A stretch of 64,000 nucleotides of DNA from Nymphaea colorata (Eukaryota; Streptophyta; Magnoliopsida; Nymphaeales; Nymphaeaceae), in NCBI RefSeq assembly GCF_008831285.2, contig NC_045148.1, positions 23,585,004-23,649,003 on the forward strand, written 5' to 3'. Every line of letters starts with the position of its first letter. Position 1 is the stretch's first letter. Shown here piece after piece: positions 34,780 through 45,869 of this stretch. A model generated the notes under the pieces. It saw only the letters and a list, made by a program, of their open reading frames with translations, ran no database searches and was not told the DNA's origin. Both the position numbers and the translations under genes were made by a program.

Positions 34780-35344
34780 TGTAAAATGAAATATGTAAAC
34801 ATAGAGAGAGAATGATAAAAATCATCGTGTGCACACACTTGTATATAACATGTATACCTTCATGAGATTAAAGATAAATTAAAACATCCGACTTCAAATT
34901 TGATGTAGGCCGGAGGGGAACTTGGACTCATGCAAGAGTCTAAGCTAAGTCTCCAAAGCGATATTAGAAAGGATTCTTTTGAAAATATTTTGGAAAACGT
35001 AAACACAAAACATAGTTATTTCATTGGTTGCAAATGAATATGCTTATTCCATTGTTGGGTATGAAGAAACTCAAACCACATGATAGGGCACTCACTCGAG
35101 GTGCTAATCAGTCGATTTAAAGAAAACTTACACAAAATGATATGAAAATGCACTTTAACATGTACAAATTCGTGAAGGTTCTTCCGAGGTTGGACATGCC
35201 CCAATCTCAAAATTAATCAACACAATAATAAATAGAGAATCACAAACTACACTCTCATTCTCACCGTGCATTCACATATGAATGGAAAATTAAGCAAGCA
35301 TGCATTGATAGTATATAGACAATATTCAAGGAAGGAAAGCGAGG

Positions 35345-35375
<31 letters not shown>

Positions 35376-35415
35376 GGAGAGCATGATGGAGGGAGATAGA
35401 ACATGAGGTAACTGT
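34780..35415. other. Spacer with (GA)n
   Basis: Possible continuation of the repeat family seen at 35.4-37.4 kb. A GAGAGA run lies at 35347-35376. No gene. Confidence 0.4.
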
Positions 35416-35419
35416 GAAA

Positions 35420-36120
35420 TGATATACCATTTTATCTTTCCATGCTTCCAGTGCACTCAAGCATAGCCTCTTGTCTCTAAAATAGGGATTGAGTGCTATC
35501 TCCTTTGGCCATGGGGAGATAAAGAAGAGAAGAAAATGAAGACAATGTCATATTTAATAGAAAATATGATCTAAGCATGAAATGAAAGATCATATCATCT
35601 TTCCATGCTCTCGGTGCACTCGAGCATAGCCTCTTGTCTCTAAAATAGAGATTGAGTGCTGTCTCATTTGGTCATGGGGAGATGAAGAAGAGAAGAACAT
35701 GAAAAATGAAAAACAATGCCATATTTAATAAAATAGAAAGCCTGATTTAAGCTTGAAATGAAAGATCATCTCATCTTTCCATGCTCCCGGTGCACTCGAG
35801 CATAGCCTCTTGTCTCTAAATTGGAGATTGAGCGCTATCTCCTTTAGCCATGGGGAGATGAAGATGAGAAGAAAATAAAGATGACAACAACCAAACTATA
35901 TTCAAGAAAAAGAAATAGCAATAATAACAAGAACATATTAATAAAGAGAAAGAACAACAACAACACTATAATCAAGAAAAGAAAGAACATGATTTAATTA
36001 TGAAATGAAAGATCATCTCATCTTCTTATGCTCCCAGTGCACTCAAGCATAGCCTCTTGACTCTAAAATAGAGAGTGAGAGCTATCTCCTTTGGCTATGG
36101 GGATAGGAGGAAGAGAGGAA
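35420..36120. repeat. Four-unit tandem repeat
   Basis: The core TGCACTC.AGCATAGCCTCTTG with TCTCTAAAAT, GATTGAG and CCATGGGGAGAT follows anchor positions 35440, 35603, 35779 and 36026, so units are about 163, 176 and 247 bp. The third interval is longer because of an A-rich insert (35880-35990) containing AACAACAACAAC. Non-coding. Confidence 0.85.
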
Positions 36121-36149
36121 ATTGAAGAAAGAAAGAGGTGAGATATTGA

Positions 36150-37420
36150 TTACATACCTCTAGTGAGAATAGCTTTTGGAAAAATGAACATCTTAGCTTG
36201 GAGATCCCCTTGAGTCAAGCTCCAAGATGATGCCCTCAAGAGGGTTGTGACTTGATGAACCTTACTCCCAAGTTGGAGAGAAATGGAAAGAGGAAGAGGG
36301 AGAGAGAGAGAGCTCAAGGGAAACTCTAAGTCTTCAAGTTCGAATACACTAGAGTTTCTCCCAAGGACCAACTCTTGCCCAAGAGGGGGTATATATAGAG
36401 GATATTGGAGCCAAAACCCAAAATTTGATTTTTTTTTTTATTTCACCCCATTTTCATTCGAATTTCACATAATTTTGAATTATTTTCATTTTAAAAAAAA
36501 TAGGTTTTGACTAAGTGGGATTGGCCACTAGCTCTGCAAACACCCATTTGAAGTATGGGCAGGGCCATTGCTCACCAAAAGAAAATCAAATCCACCACCT
36601 AAGGGGCTGTTTTTGCAAGGAAAAGGAAGGGGGCCTGCAATAGCAGGCCCCTGCCCGGGCGCTATTGCGCACCAGGTGCAACAGCACCCGACGCTTGAAG
36701 ACCGCGTGCGGCAGCATGCAAGGCGCTGCCACGCGCAGAGGTGTTGCACGCGATTGCTTCACGCGATCGCATAGCGCGCACGGACGTGTCATGCGACACG
36801 CAGTTGCACAACGTCTTGTCGCGCAACTGTGCATCGTGAGATGCGCAATCCCCCTTTTTTTAAAAAAATAAAATTCATTAAAATATATAAAAAAATTATT
36901 TATATAGGAAGCATGATATATATTTTTTTATTTGAAATGTAAAAAAAGGTCTTTCAAGTAAAAGTATAAAAATTCATTTTTTCTTGTTTAATTTATCTAA
37001 AAGGTATATAAAATAAATTTTTTATTATAAAAGGGTGGTCGACTCCCTTTTGAGCAACTCCGAACTTGCTCCAAATCCGATTTTGGTTTAGTCTGTTGTC
37101 GACTCGTTTGAGCATGCGACTTCGGTTTAGAAAATATTTTGGCGTTGAGAAATGGGTTCTTAAAGCAAAGGGAAGGTCCGTGCATGCGCGAAGCTCAAAT
37201 TTTGTCGTTTCGAACACGATTCGAATTTTGGGTCTGAAATGCTTGATTTGGATCTAAACTTGGGCTTTGGATCTAATTTAGATCTGAAAGTTGGATATTG
37301 AATTTGAATCTTGTGTCTAAATTTGGGTTTTGCGCTTGGGTAAAATAACGTAGTCTTTTAGAAAAATTTGAGGTGATTACAACTCCGTATGTTTAGTCAG
37401 ACACCAATACTTGAATGGGA
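36150..37420. repeat. Repeat family D, copy 1 (with GC island and GGATCT tract)
   Basis: The order here is a leader with GAGGGGGTATATATAG, a GC-rich island (36600-36850), an AT-rich stretch, and GATTTGGATCTAAA-type text (37220-37320). The same order appears at 62390-64000. It could be a non-autonomous retroelement family, but no LTR pair, PBS or PPT was found. Confidence 0.5.
36600..36852. other. CpG-rich island within AT-rich DNA
   Basis: Dense in CGCG, GCGC and CACGCGATCGC, in strong contrast to its surroundings. The hairpin GGGCCTGC-AATA-GCAGGCCC lies at 36631-36650. ORFs on both strands here are composition artefacts. Confidence 0.7.
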
Positions 37421-37622
37421 GCTTGTGAACACTGTAAAGTAATGCTTATTTCTCTTGGATTTGGAAAAGCTGCCTTCTGGGGATGATAAGAAGTTTGCTA
37501 CTTAATTTAGTGGTGTTTGGGTTACAGTAAAGGTGAAAATTTGGTGTGAGGATTGGGGTGCTCATAATTTCATTAACTTGTGATGAAATGGACATGAAAT
37601 AAAAAACCGAAGACCCTAGATA

Positions 37623-37788
37623 CAAGGGCAAAGCCAGCAATTTTTTTAGGAAGGGTAGAATAGTATTTGCAAAAAATATACAAGTACTGAACAATATTTT
37701 TCAAAATTTTTACATAGCCCAAATTCAATTTTTTTAAAAATGTAAGTGTCATATTTTTCCAAAATATGAGGGGGGAGGGGTCATGGCT
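37623..37788. mobile_element. Degraded MITE-like insert (candidate)
   Basis: Begins AAGGGCAAAGCCAGCAATTT, similar to the start of the GGAGCCAG family, has the AT-rich core, and ends in GGGGGGAGGGGTC. It splits the LINE tail. Flanks CTAGATAC and CTAGAAGT match at six of eight. Confidence 0.4.
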
Positions 37789-38056
37789 AGAAGTGCATAA
37801 CTCTATTCAAGAAGCTATCTCATGGTGGTTCAAATGGTCTTTCAAATAAATCGGTTACAATATGTTGTATTTATGCTTACATGTCCTCTTTTGGAACATA
37901 AGAAAACAAAGAAATTCTATTATGCATCATGCCAATTTGATTATGAGTGGTCTCGAATGGAGAGTCTGCAATGATTTAAAGGATATGATAGCTGGTATAA
38001 AATGGAAACATCAAGAGGTGATCTTTCCTCCTTACTACATGGTAGTCCGGTCAATC

Positions 38057-38150
38057 TGTATGTGTGGAGTGGTGTGCAGAAAATGTCTGTATGTGGTGGA
38101 ATGGTGTGCAGAAAATGTCTGCATGTGGTGAAATGGTGTGCAGAAAATGG
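38057..38150. repeat. Three-copy 32 bp tandem repeat
   Basis: The unit TGTGGTGGAATGGTGTGCAG plus AAAATGTC recurs three times with few changes, inside the LINE 3' region. Confidence 0.9.
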
Positions 38151-38399
38151 CTTTTTGTAGCCGATGTATTTGCTGTCAACAATTGATTGCAATGAGGCTG
38201 TAATCCTTTTGTACAGTGAAATTGGATTTATGCCAATCTTCTTTTTGGTTAGTTGTAGTCTTCTTTTTTTTATATTTGAGGTTTATGTCTCTCTTCTTTT
38301 TTGGTTTGTTCTAGCTCAGGTATCTTGTATTTTGTTATCTGTTATACTGTTAATAAAAATCTTTGGGATGCCTAAACTCGTAGCAACGACATTGCATCG

Positions 38400-38600
38400 C
38401 TAAGTAGGACTGCACATGCATCGAGCCCAAGCTTGTCCCTCTTGAGCTCGACTTGATTATACAACATCAAGCTCGAGCTCGACTCCCTTAACTTGCTTAA
38501 TTCATTTATGGCCTAACTTGTTTTCTAAAACTTGTTCATGTCAACTAGTTCAATTCATGTATGACACCAAAGCAAAACTTGTTACCTCGAGTTGAAAGGA
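38400..38600. repeat. GAGCTCGA-rich fragment
   Basis: GGACTGCACATGCATCGAGC and CAAGCTCGAGCTCGACTC resemble one end of the Mutator-like element at 44505. Only one end is seen. Confidence 0.45.
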
Positions 38601-38799
38601 AAATTGGTTTTCTTGTGATACAAACTGGTGTATCATTGTCCTGTAGTACCAAGAAATTCTTTTTACTACTGTACGTTAAATGAGCAAACAACTTAAAATT
38701 TTCCACTTAATCACAAAGTTGCACACCAATAAGAACAAATTCTATGGCAAAACCATGAAAACAAGGGGTTTCTCCCCCCCCCCCTTTTTCTCCCTCTCT

Positions 38800-39440
38800 T
38801 TCTTCACAAGGACAAATCTTCAGCGTGACAAATTGAAGAGAACATGTGGTGCCATTTGTATATTTCTAAAAGCAATTCCATTCTCTCCCCAACCTTGCGT
38901 GGCGTATGGCCGGTGAAAGAATGATACCCCATCGGATCAGATTCGAACCGAATGTATGGATTACCCTATTCTATATATCAGAAGTTCACATATTCAGATT
39001 TGATTTAAGATTTGAATATTAATGAAAGAAAGTTTGTGTGAATCAAATTTTCGAATTTATAGTCCAGATCCGATCCCATATCTAATTTTCATTTTAACAT
39101 GATCCGAGTCTGAATCCATCCTTTAATTTGCAATCAAATTCCTACCATATTTTGACATGTTAAGGACGGGCCATCTTTCAAATTGTTTGTATATTAAATA
39201 TACAAGGATATTTGTTTGAAATTGAACCTAAACCCTTATCCAAATTGATTGAACATTTATTGAATTGAATTCAAATCCAGAATTGCAAGAGCGACATTTT
39301 ATAAAAGCAAATACATCCAATTTTTAATCAGATGTTAATCCTTTTATTTTCCTTTCTAATTTAATTAGATATTAGATACATCGACATCCTTAGCTCTGCC
39401 CTTAAATAAAGACACTTTGTCCTCAGAAAGAAATAATCGA
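38800..39440. repeat. Direct duplication E1
   Basis: Colinear with 40335-41110: AAAAGCAATTCCATTCTCTC, ATTTTAACATGATC, TAATCAGATGT, CCTTAAATAA. Contains GATTCAG-type text. Confidence 0.82.
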
Positions 39441-40334
39441 GAAGAGATTCATTGTCCTTAAAATACTCTTCGGGGCTGTTTGACAACATGCATGAACATT
39501 ATTATGTGAGTGTTCGATGAAGGATAACACATAAATTTTAGTACTGTTTCATGAGGCCCTAATCTTTAGAGTGGATTTATTGGACACTCATATAATATCC
39601 CTGCAAACAATGATACCTTGACAATGCACGCTAAATTATTGTAAGTTCCAGAATATTTAGGAAGGAAGCTATGAACTTCCAATAGAATCCTGCTAGGGAG
39701 AAAGCATGGAAGTGTACAAGAGAATAGCAACAAAACTTACACACACTTTAGAGGGTGTTTGATAATATGAACATTGTGTTCTTTGGAACCCAAACTTTCC
39801 TGTTAGAATGAGATGTCAAAAATAGAAGACAGTTCTTAAAGAAAACTCCAAAAGAAGAAGAAGTCGAACAATTCTTATTCATAATTGAATTTGGATTTGG
39901 TACAGTTTTGTAACTGGGTCCGATGGATACCAGATTCCAATGGATCTGAATCCCAGCGACATGCAAAATAACGTTGGTTGATATGGTCTGTCTCCATAGC
40001 AGAATGAGTGAGCTGCCTTATGGCATGATGGTGCGGGACTCTAGAGAGGTAGACATGCATGCTAGGATTCTTGCTGGTTTCACACAATTTAAGTTTTAAT
40101 TTTGACGTGCAACAACTGATACTAACAAAGAGGCCACTGACTGAATAAACTAGCTAAAGAAGCAAGAAGAAGAAGCAAGAAATACTTGGGTAGAATATTT
40201 GCCTCAAGTGCCAAGTGTCCTCGACTACTGGGCAGATTGGAGCTCCTCTTACAAGACCCCACAACTACTTTTCTTCCTTGATGTCGGACTATTTACCTGC
40301 AGATAACATCTCCCTCCCCTGTCTCTCTTCATAA
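39441..40334. other. Spacer between E1 and E2
   Basis: No gene recognised. ORFs are short and featureless. Confidence 0.4.
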
Positions 40335-41110
40335 ACACAAATAAACAATGCCAGAAGTTGAAGAGAAGATGTGGTGCCTTTTATATCTTTCAAAAAGCAA
40401 TTCCATTCTCTCCCCTACTTGTGTGAGTGTATGGCCAGCAGACAAAACATACTCCGTTGCATCAAATTTAAACCAAATTTACAGTATTATCATATTCGAT
40501 TTATTAGAAGCTTAAATACTTAGATTCAAGATTAAGATTTGAACGCTAATGGAAGACAAGTTTATGTGATTGCAATTTTAATTTTACAGTCTGTATCTAA
40601 TCGGATATCTAGTTTTTACTTTAACATGATCGAAGTCGGAATCCACCTTTAATTATACAATGAATCTAGACCATATTTTGATATGTGAAAGCAGATTTTT
40701 TTTTTGTCGCAAGGGCCAATTATAGTTTCAAATTTTAAGAGGCGCTGAAAAAAATAGTTTCAATTATATATTATATATATGTATCATATATATATATATT
40801 ATATATATATTATATATATATATGTATACATATATATATTATATATATAATAAACTTGAATTTTTTACATTTACATATAAATTTTTAAAGTTTTAAATTT
40901 TTTACATTTATATAAATTCAAATCCAAATCTGATCTAGTCACATTTTTAAAATCCAAATACGTCCAATTTCTTAATCAGATGTCAATTTTGTTTTCTTTT
41001 TTGTTTCCATGTCTAATGCAGTCAGATATTGGATCCGTCGACAACCTTAGCTCAACCTTAAATAAGACTATTCATCCTCAAAAAGAAATACCCTTCTATT
41101 CTCTTGAAGA
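40335..41110. repeat. Direct duplication E2 with (TA)-rich insert
   Basis: Second copy of 38800-39440, about 1.5 kb away. An extra segment at about 40694-40915, with TCGCAAGGGCCAATTATAG followed by TA-rich text, replaces E1's corresponding sequence and may be a decayed MITE of the GGAGCCAG type. Confidence 0.8.
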
Positions 41111-42177
41111 GATTCGTCGTCCTTAAAGATAGGGTGCTTTGAGCTAATGAGAAAAAATAAAGGTACTTGCCTGTGCCAGTAGTACAATATAGCCAGGCAA
41201 AAAAGTGTACATCCCTTCTCCTCTGAATTAAAATGATAACCACTTATAGCTTTTAAATTCAGTCACCTTAAACACGTTTGACCTTTCTAAAATTCTATCA
41301 ATGTGTACAAGTACTTTTATAAACAAACACTTCTGACCTTTTTTTTCTTTTCTTTTTACCCTAATTTTAAAATTCATTCCTGAGACATACATTTCTTTTT
41401 TCTTATATAAGAATTTCAACAACTCACAGGAATACATAGGAACTTTTTGAACACAGACTCATTTGGACAAGACTTGTTGAAAATATAATATATAACAAAC
41501 CTATTTTCTCTCTCTAAACAAGTAAATAAATTAAACAAGTGAGCATGATTAAGTCAACTGGAAGTGTTTAGTGTTTTTTAATAAAATGTTGTTGTCAAGT
41601 GATTAATGATTATACATTACGTAAATGACATTAATTTCTTAACTATTTCTGTGTGACTTGGACGAATTTTATAGAAGCATTTTGAACAGTCTACCATAAT
41701 TAATTAAAATTATAGCGCGGAATAAAAAACTTAACTCTCATGAAATGGCAATATGTAAAGCATCCATAGTGTTAGGGTAATTACTTATGTGGAATCCGTG
41801 AGTACGGCAAAAGAGGGGAGAGAAAGCAGTTGGATGTGAAAGACGCCTCGTTGCCTTCCCACGCTTAGGTGCAAAATTAACTTGAGGCCCACGAACAACA
41901 GATCAGATCCTAGTCAATTAGTTGGACCGTATTATCTTCAAATTTTATGTGGTTGTAGGACATATGTGATTGTAGAAAAGTGAGGAACATCTAATTCTAA
42001 GACAAAGTAAATGTTGAGCAATCCTTTTTATGTTACTAAACTTTTTGTTTTTAGTTTTGTTTGATACTCAGATTCTCATATTAATTCCAAAAATAGTTGT
42101 TTCGTTATGGATTAAGAAAGGACATCCATTCGTATTTGGATTGAGATATACATTAAATATTCGATCAGATTCGGATT
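41111..42177. other. Spacer, nothing firm
   Basis: AT-rich. Runs up to the assembly gap in GATTCGGATT-type repeat text. Confidence 0.4.
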
Positions 42178-42277
42178 NNNNNNNNNNNNNNNNNNNNNNN
42201 NNNNNNNNNNNNNNNNNNNNNNNNNNNNNNNNNNNNNNNNNNNNNNNNNNNNNNNNNNNNNNNNNNNNNNNNNNNNN
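42178..42277. other. Assembly gap (100 N)
   Basis: Exactly 100 undetermined bases, the conventional size for a gap of unknown length. The repeat text at its left edge probably explains the break. Confidence 0.99.
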
Positions 42278-42724
42278 AAAAATTTCAAGATGTGCTCATA
42301 AAGATATAAGAATTACATAATCGAAATCGGTACAAAAAAGCATGGGCATCTATAGTGTGATTAATATTGATGGAGAAGATCCAAAACAGTGGCGTATGAA
42401 TATTATGATGCGGAGTTTATTGTTCTCATGATTTTGATCATGATGGTGGTATATTGTGACTTGTGAATGCAGTGATTTGTTTAATATATGCAGCAACCAA
42501 GCAATGGCATAGTTTTTTTTTGTTTTTTCTTCTTTTACACTGAGGGGCACTTGATCGGGTTTAAGTATGGTCTAGCACCATGCATAATTTTGAGTGCTCT
42601 TAATAAAGTTTTTGATTTTCTGGTATCGGTACACCATCCCCATGTATCTCCTCTGCTCAAGCCAAAAGATTCTTTAAAAGGCTGCAAAGTAGATATTCTT
42701 CCTGTTAGGATGTTGAATTGACCA
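42278..42724. other. Spacer, nothing firm
   Basis: No gene or repeat recognised. Confidence 0.4.
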
Positions 42725-42739
42725 AACGAGTGGATTTAA

Positions 42740-43080
42740 GTGAGCTTGGCATCGGTCGGCCTGGTCTGACTTGGAAAACCGAGTCCGAGCCTAAGTCCTG
42801 CCCAATTAAATTTAAAAATATATAATTTTTAATATAAATAATATATAAATATAATTAATATAATAAAATATTATATATATATATAATTAAAAAAATTTTA
42901 AAAATAACTTATGGGCTCGGAATCGGGCTATCAGGCCCACTCGGGCCAGCCCCATAACGACTCGGGCTGGCCTGGGTCCGTTTTTCTCGTGCCCGGCTCG
43001 AGTCAGGCCGGGTGCTGTGTATCCGCGACAGCCCGAGCTGGGCCCAGCCTCAGCATGTATAAACCGGCCCAATATGCCCC
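42740..43080. mobile_element. GGCC-armed, AT-cored element (candidate)
   Basis: GC-rich arms (GGCATCGGTCGGCCTGG and a long CGGGCTGGCCTGGG-type arm at 42910-43070) flank an AT-only core (42800-42900). The architecture matches 57336-57617 and 60368-60629, which have clean target duplications. The ends of this copy are not resolved. Confidence 0.55.
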
Positions 43081-43261
43081 ACTGCTTGTCCTTCCGACAC
43101 AAATGTTGCTGAGAGAAAATTTTGTCGTTCATTTGCAGTGGCAGCCAATACCATTGTGAAGTTCCATTGGACCTCCCAAAAAACTTGATGATTTGGGGGA
43201 TTTGATATTCTACCAACTTTTGGTATCCAAGGAAACATTTCAACCATGTGGATAGCTGGCC

Positions 43262-43395
43262 CACTACAAAAAATTGGTATTTTACCAACGGCAAGGAAAC
43301 ATTGGTAAAGGAGCAAAGTCTGTGAAAATTTACTGACGTTTAGGGACATCAGTTAAGAGAATATCAGTGAAAATGTCACCGACATTTCAAAGTTG
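43262..43395. mobile_element. CACTA-like transposon end (candidate)
   Basis: Begins CACTACAAAAAATTGGTATT, a typical CACTA terminus, followed by subterminal words such as TTACCAACGGC, TTACTGACG and TCACCGACATTT. No matching opposite end (TTTTTTGTAGTG) was seen, so it is a fragment. Confidence 0.6.
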
Positions 43396-43504
43396 TCAAA
43401 AGTATGACTTTGGAAGATTTCCTGAAAAAAATGGTGGAATTTGTTTCTAACCCTAAAACAAATTTAATTATTATATATCTTAGTCACTTCATCTATGAAT
43501 GGAA

Positions 43505-43690
43505 TGGCGTAATGGACAGGGCAGGGCTGGTAGCCGGTTCAAGTTCTCATGGCATCAACTCCTTGTGTTGTAAAAGGAAGCACACCAATATGCAAATTGA
43601 ATCATGTCACAACAACAAACCTACCACTCTAGGAGAAGGAGGGAAAGGGTGAAAGGCTTCGACTTTCAACCCAGCAGTAAAATGAAATAC
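43505..43690 (+). mobile_element. SINE-like element, copy 2
   Basis: A box TGGCGTAATGG at 43505-43515 and B box GGTTCAAGTTC at 43536-43546, spaced as in tRNA genes, followed by a non-tRNA body shared with 26985-27180. The 3' end is unclear. It would be transcribed by RNA polymerase III if active. Confidence 0.5.
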
Positions 43691-43699
43691 TCATCTAGC

Positions 43700-44494
43700 T
43701 CACAACGTGATGTATTTCGGCCACTTCTCCTATGGAAAAGTAGCTTGTCACCTTGAGCAATACTCATATGCAGCATTTTTTTGCCAGAGGTTGGAATGGG
43801 ACAACTGAAATAGCAACTATGGAACAAAGGCATGTAATTTAGGGGCTGAGAAGCACATGGATGTAATCTCATTGTCGCCAAACAAGGTAATGAACATGAA
43901 AATGACGTTTTTCGTTACAAATATTTTACTTTATAGGTTTTATAATTTTTGAACAACTCTTCCTATCTCTCACTGCAAAAGAAGAAATGTCTATATCAAA
44001 TCTGAATCCAAATTTGAATATAATTCAAATCCTAGGCAATCTGATTGTCAAATTCATATCTAAATCCGAGTCTGACTTCTAAACCTACTGAACCACATTA
44101 TAATATGTCTGGAACGAACTTTCAAATTGATGGATATCAAATAGAGGATATTTATTTAACATGAATCTGAAATCAATTCCAAATCTGTTCAAATATTTAG
44201 TTAAATCTGAATCTGAATACGATCATGTGTTATTTCCTAAAGCCGTATTTGGTCCGACTGCTTTAGATGATAATTTGTTATATAATCCAATTCTTTTAAA
44301 GTAGTTAATTTGGTCGGATATATGATCCAAATTGAATTTATTGACACCTATATAGATGATATATATATATGTGTGTGTGTGTGTGTCTGTATCATTATGT
44401 CAATTATGCGTTTCTTGTGGAGCATCCGATTTTTTTTATCAGACGTTCCTTGTTACTTAAAAAAGTAATAGTAAAGAAAAAAATTGGTTGGGGC
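43700..44494. other. Spacer with GATTCAG-type remnant
   Basis: 43980-44350 carries AATCTGAATC-type text related to units A, B and E. A (TA)n-(TG)n run lies at 44358-44387. No gene. Confidence 0.5.
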
Positions 44495-44504
44495 GTCAGC
44501 TGTG

Positions 44505-45440
44505 GGGCTGCATACAAGCAGAATCGAGCTCGAGCTCAGATCTAGTCATGTTTAATCAGCTCAAGCTTGACACAAGATCCACAACTTGAACTCGAACTCG
44601 AATTTGACTCGAGAGACTGTGTTTGAGCTCGAGCTCGACTCATCGGCTCACTTAAGCTCATTTATCCCGTATGTTTTCCCCAAAAAGCGTAAACTATTCT
44701 ACATTGTGTTTCATCTCCGAAGTTAGAACTCAATGCAGGAACACCCAATTTCCAGAAACCCAAAAAGAACACATACCAAAAACAAAAAAATAGGACTGTA
44801 ATGTATCCCAACCGACACATACAACATCCTGGAAAAGAACAAAACAAAAAATGAGATTGAGAAACACACCAAAACCACATGCAAATACATTGAGCAAACA
44901 AAAGACGACAGAATCTAAAACATTGAAAAGTAGAAACTTAAAATTCCAGAGAAACACAAAGGAATACGGAAAAGACGAGGAATGCAAAACAGGAAATCAA
45001 TAGCAATAAACTTGAGATTAAGATAGAGAAACTTGAGGGGCTGCTTACCTTTGGTCATCTGCCACCATTGTAGGTGAGAAATACGAGAGGGAAAGTGAAT
45101 GAGGTTGATTGATTGAAAAGAGTAATGATGAGGGTAGGTGGTGAGTGTAATGATGAAGGTAAGAGGAAGCATGGGTGAAGAGAGAGAAAGGAAAGGAAAA
45201 ATTCAAAACACGTGAAGAAAGCAATGAGAAAAAAAAATAATAAAAGTTTGTAAATTTAACAAACCAAGCAAAAAACCCAGCTGAGTTGAGTCCAACCAAC
45301 TCAAACTCGGCTCGCTAATATACTCGACCTTATATTTAAGCTCGAGCTAAACTCATACAGAAAACGAGTTGAACTCGAGTCGGGTTTACTCGAGTGAGTT
45401 CGAGTCGAGCCCGAGTTGGCTCGACTCTTTGTGCAGCCTA
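44505..45440. mobile_element. Mutator-like element carrying gene-like sequence (Pack-MULE candidate)
   Basis: 936 bp flanked by identical 10-base copies GTCAGCTGTG (44495-44504 and 45441-45450). The ends GGGCTGCATACAAGC and, inverted, TAGGCTGCACAAAG form an imperfect terminal repeat, continued inward by GAGCTCGAG-rich arms (44520-44660 and 45280-45435). A nine-to-eleven-base duplication with long arms fits the Mutator superfamily. The interior (44660-45270) is unlike the arms. Confidence 0.72.
44700..45200 (-). pseudogene. Captured host-gene-like 5' region (UTR, exon 1, intron)
   Basis: On the minus strand a CT-rich, 5'UTR-like leader precedes ATGGTGGCAGATGACCAAAG (45068-45049), a 20-base coding start, directly followed by a GTAAGC donor. 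A T-rich stretch follows, ending TTCTTTTCCAG at 44829, a good acceptor for a 220 bp intron; exon 2 continues ATGTTGTATGTGTCGG. The splice pair and leader look like a plant gene start, and it lies wholly inside the element at 44505-45440. The gene is not recognised; only seven residues precede the intron. Confidence 0.45.
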
Positions 45441-45450
45441 GTCAGCTGTG

Positions 45451-45660
45451 ACCATGAATGGGGAGAAACTGTCACCTCCCTTTGACGGTGTTGGCAACCA
45501 TTGGCTCAAAACCACCGGGGACATCGGTGACACATTAACAAGAAGAAATCGTCGCCTCCCCCTCGCTGTGTTGGAGAACCACCGGCGGGCAGTAGCAGAG
45601 CTACCTTGTGGCTGGATTGTATGCCAATGCTAGACTCAGGCGTAGCTATATGCAGGGCCC
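45451..45660. other. Higher-GC segment with two-fold repeat
   Basis: GAAACTGTCACCTCCCTTTG at 45466 and GAAATCGTCGCCTCCCCCTC at 45545 begin two related units of about 80 bp. An ORF of 61 codons crosses them with no family features. Confidence 0.5.
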
Positions 45661-45869
45661 ACACCAGACTTAGGCTGCTGTCCCGTAGTCCTATATGCAT
45701 TCATTCCATTGCAATAATAAGATGTATTAGTGCCCCTCTTCCACCACTACACTCAATCGACTATTATCATCTTGAATAGATATACCCAATTTGCAAGGGC
45801 AGAAATTAATCTTGCTCTCCTGTTTCAGATTTTTCTCCCAAAGCTATCCACATACAGAGTAACAATCAA

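Larger units (their letters stand above)
37440..38390 (+). mobile_element. LINE 3' end
   Basis: The plus strand encodes the tail of a plant LINE ORF2: ISWWFKWSFK then LFWNIRKQRNSIMHHAN and WRVCNDLKDMIAGIKW (37800-37995). A T-rich, non-coding tail follows, ending GTTAATAAAAATCTTTGGGA (38350), typical of plant LINE 3' ends. It is 5' truncated and interrupted by a probable MITE at 37623-37788. Confidence 0.65.

Noticed and set aside
35420-36120. CRISPR-like array
   Set aside because: Units of 163-247 bp with long similar text and no short-repeat/unique-spacer pattern; also a plant genome.
36586-36871. Overlapping ORFs on both strands in the CpG-rich island
   Set aside because: Stop codons are rare there because of base composition; there are no motifs, and the translations are arginine- and cysteine-rich in a way expected from GCGC text.
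42030-42320. ORF crossing the N run
   Set aside because: It passes through 100 undetermined bases, so the frame is meaningless.
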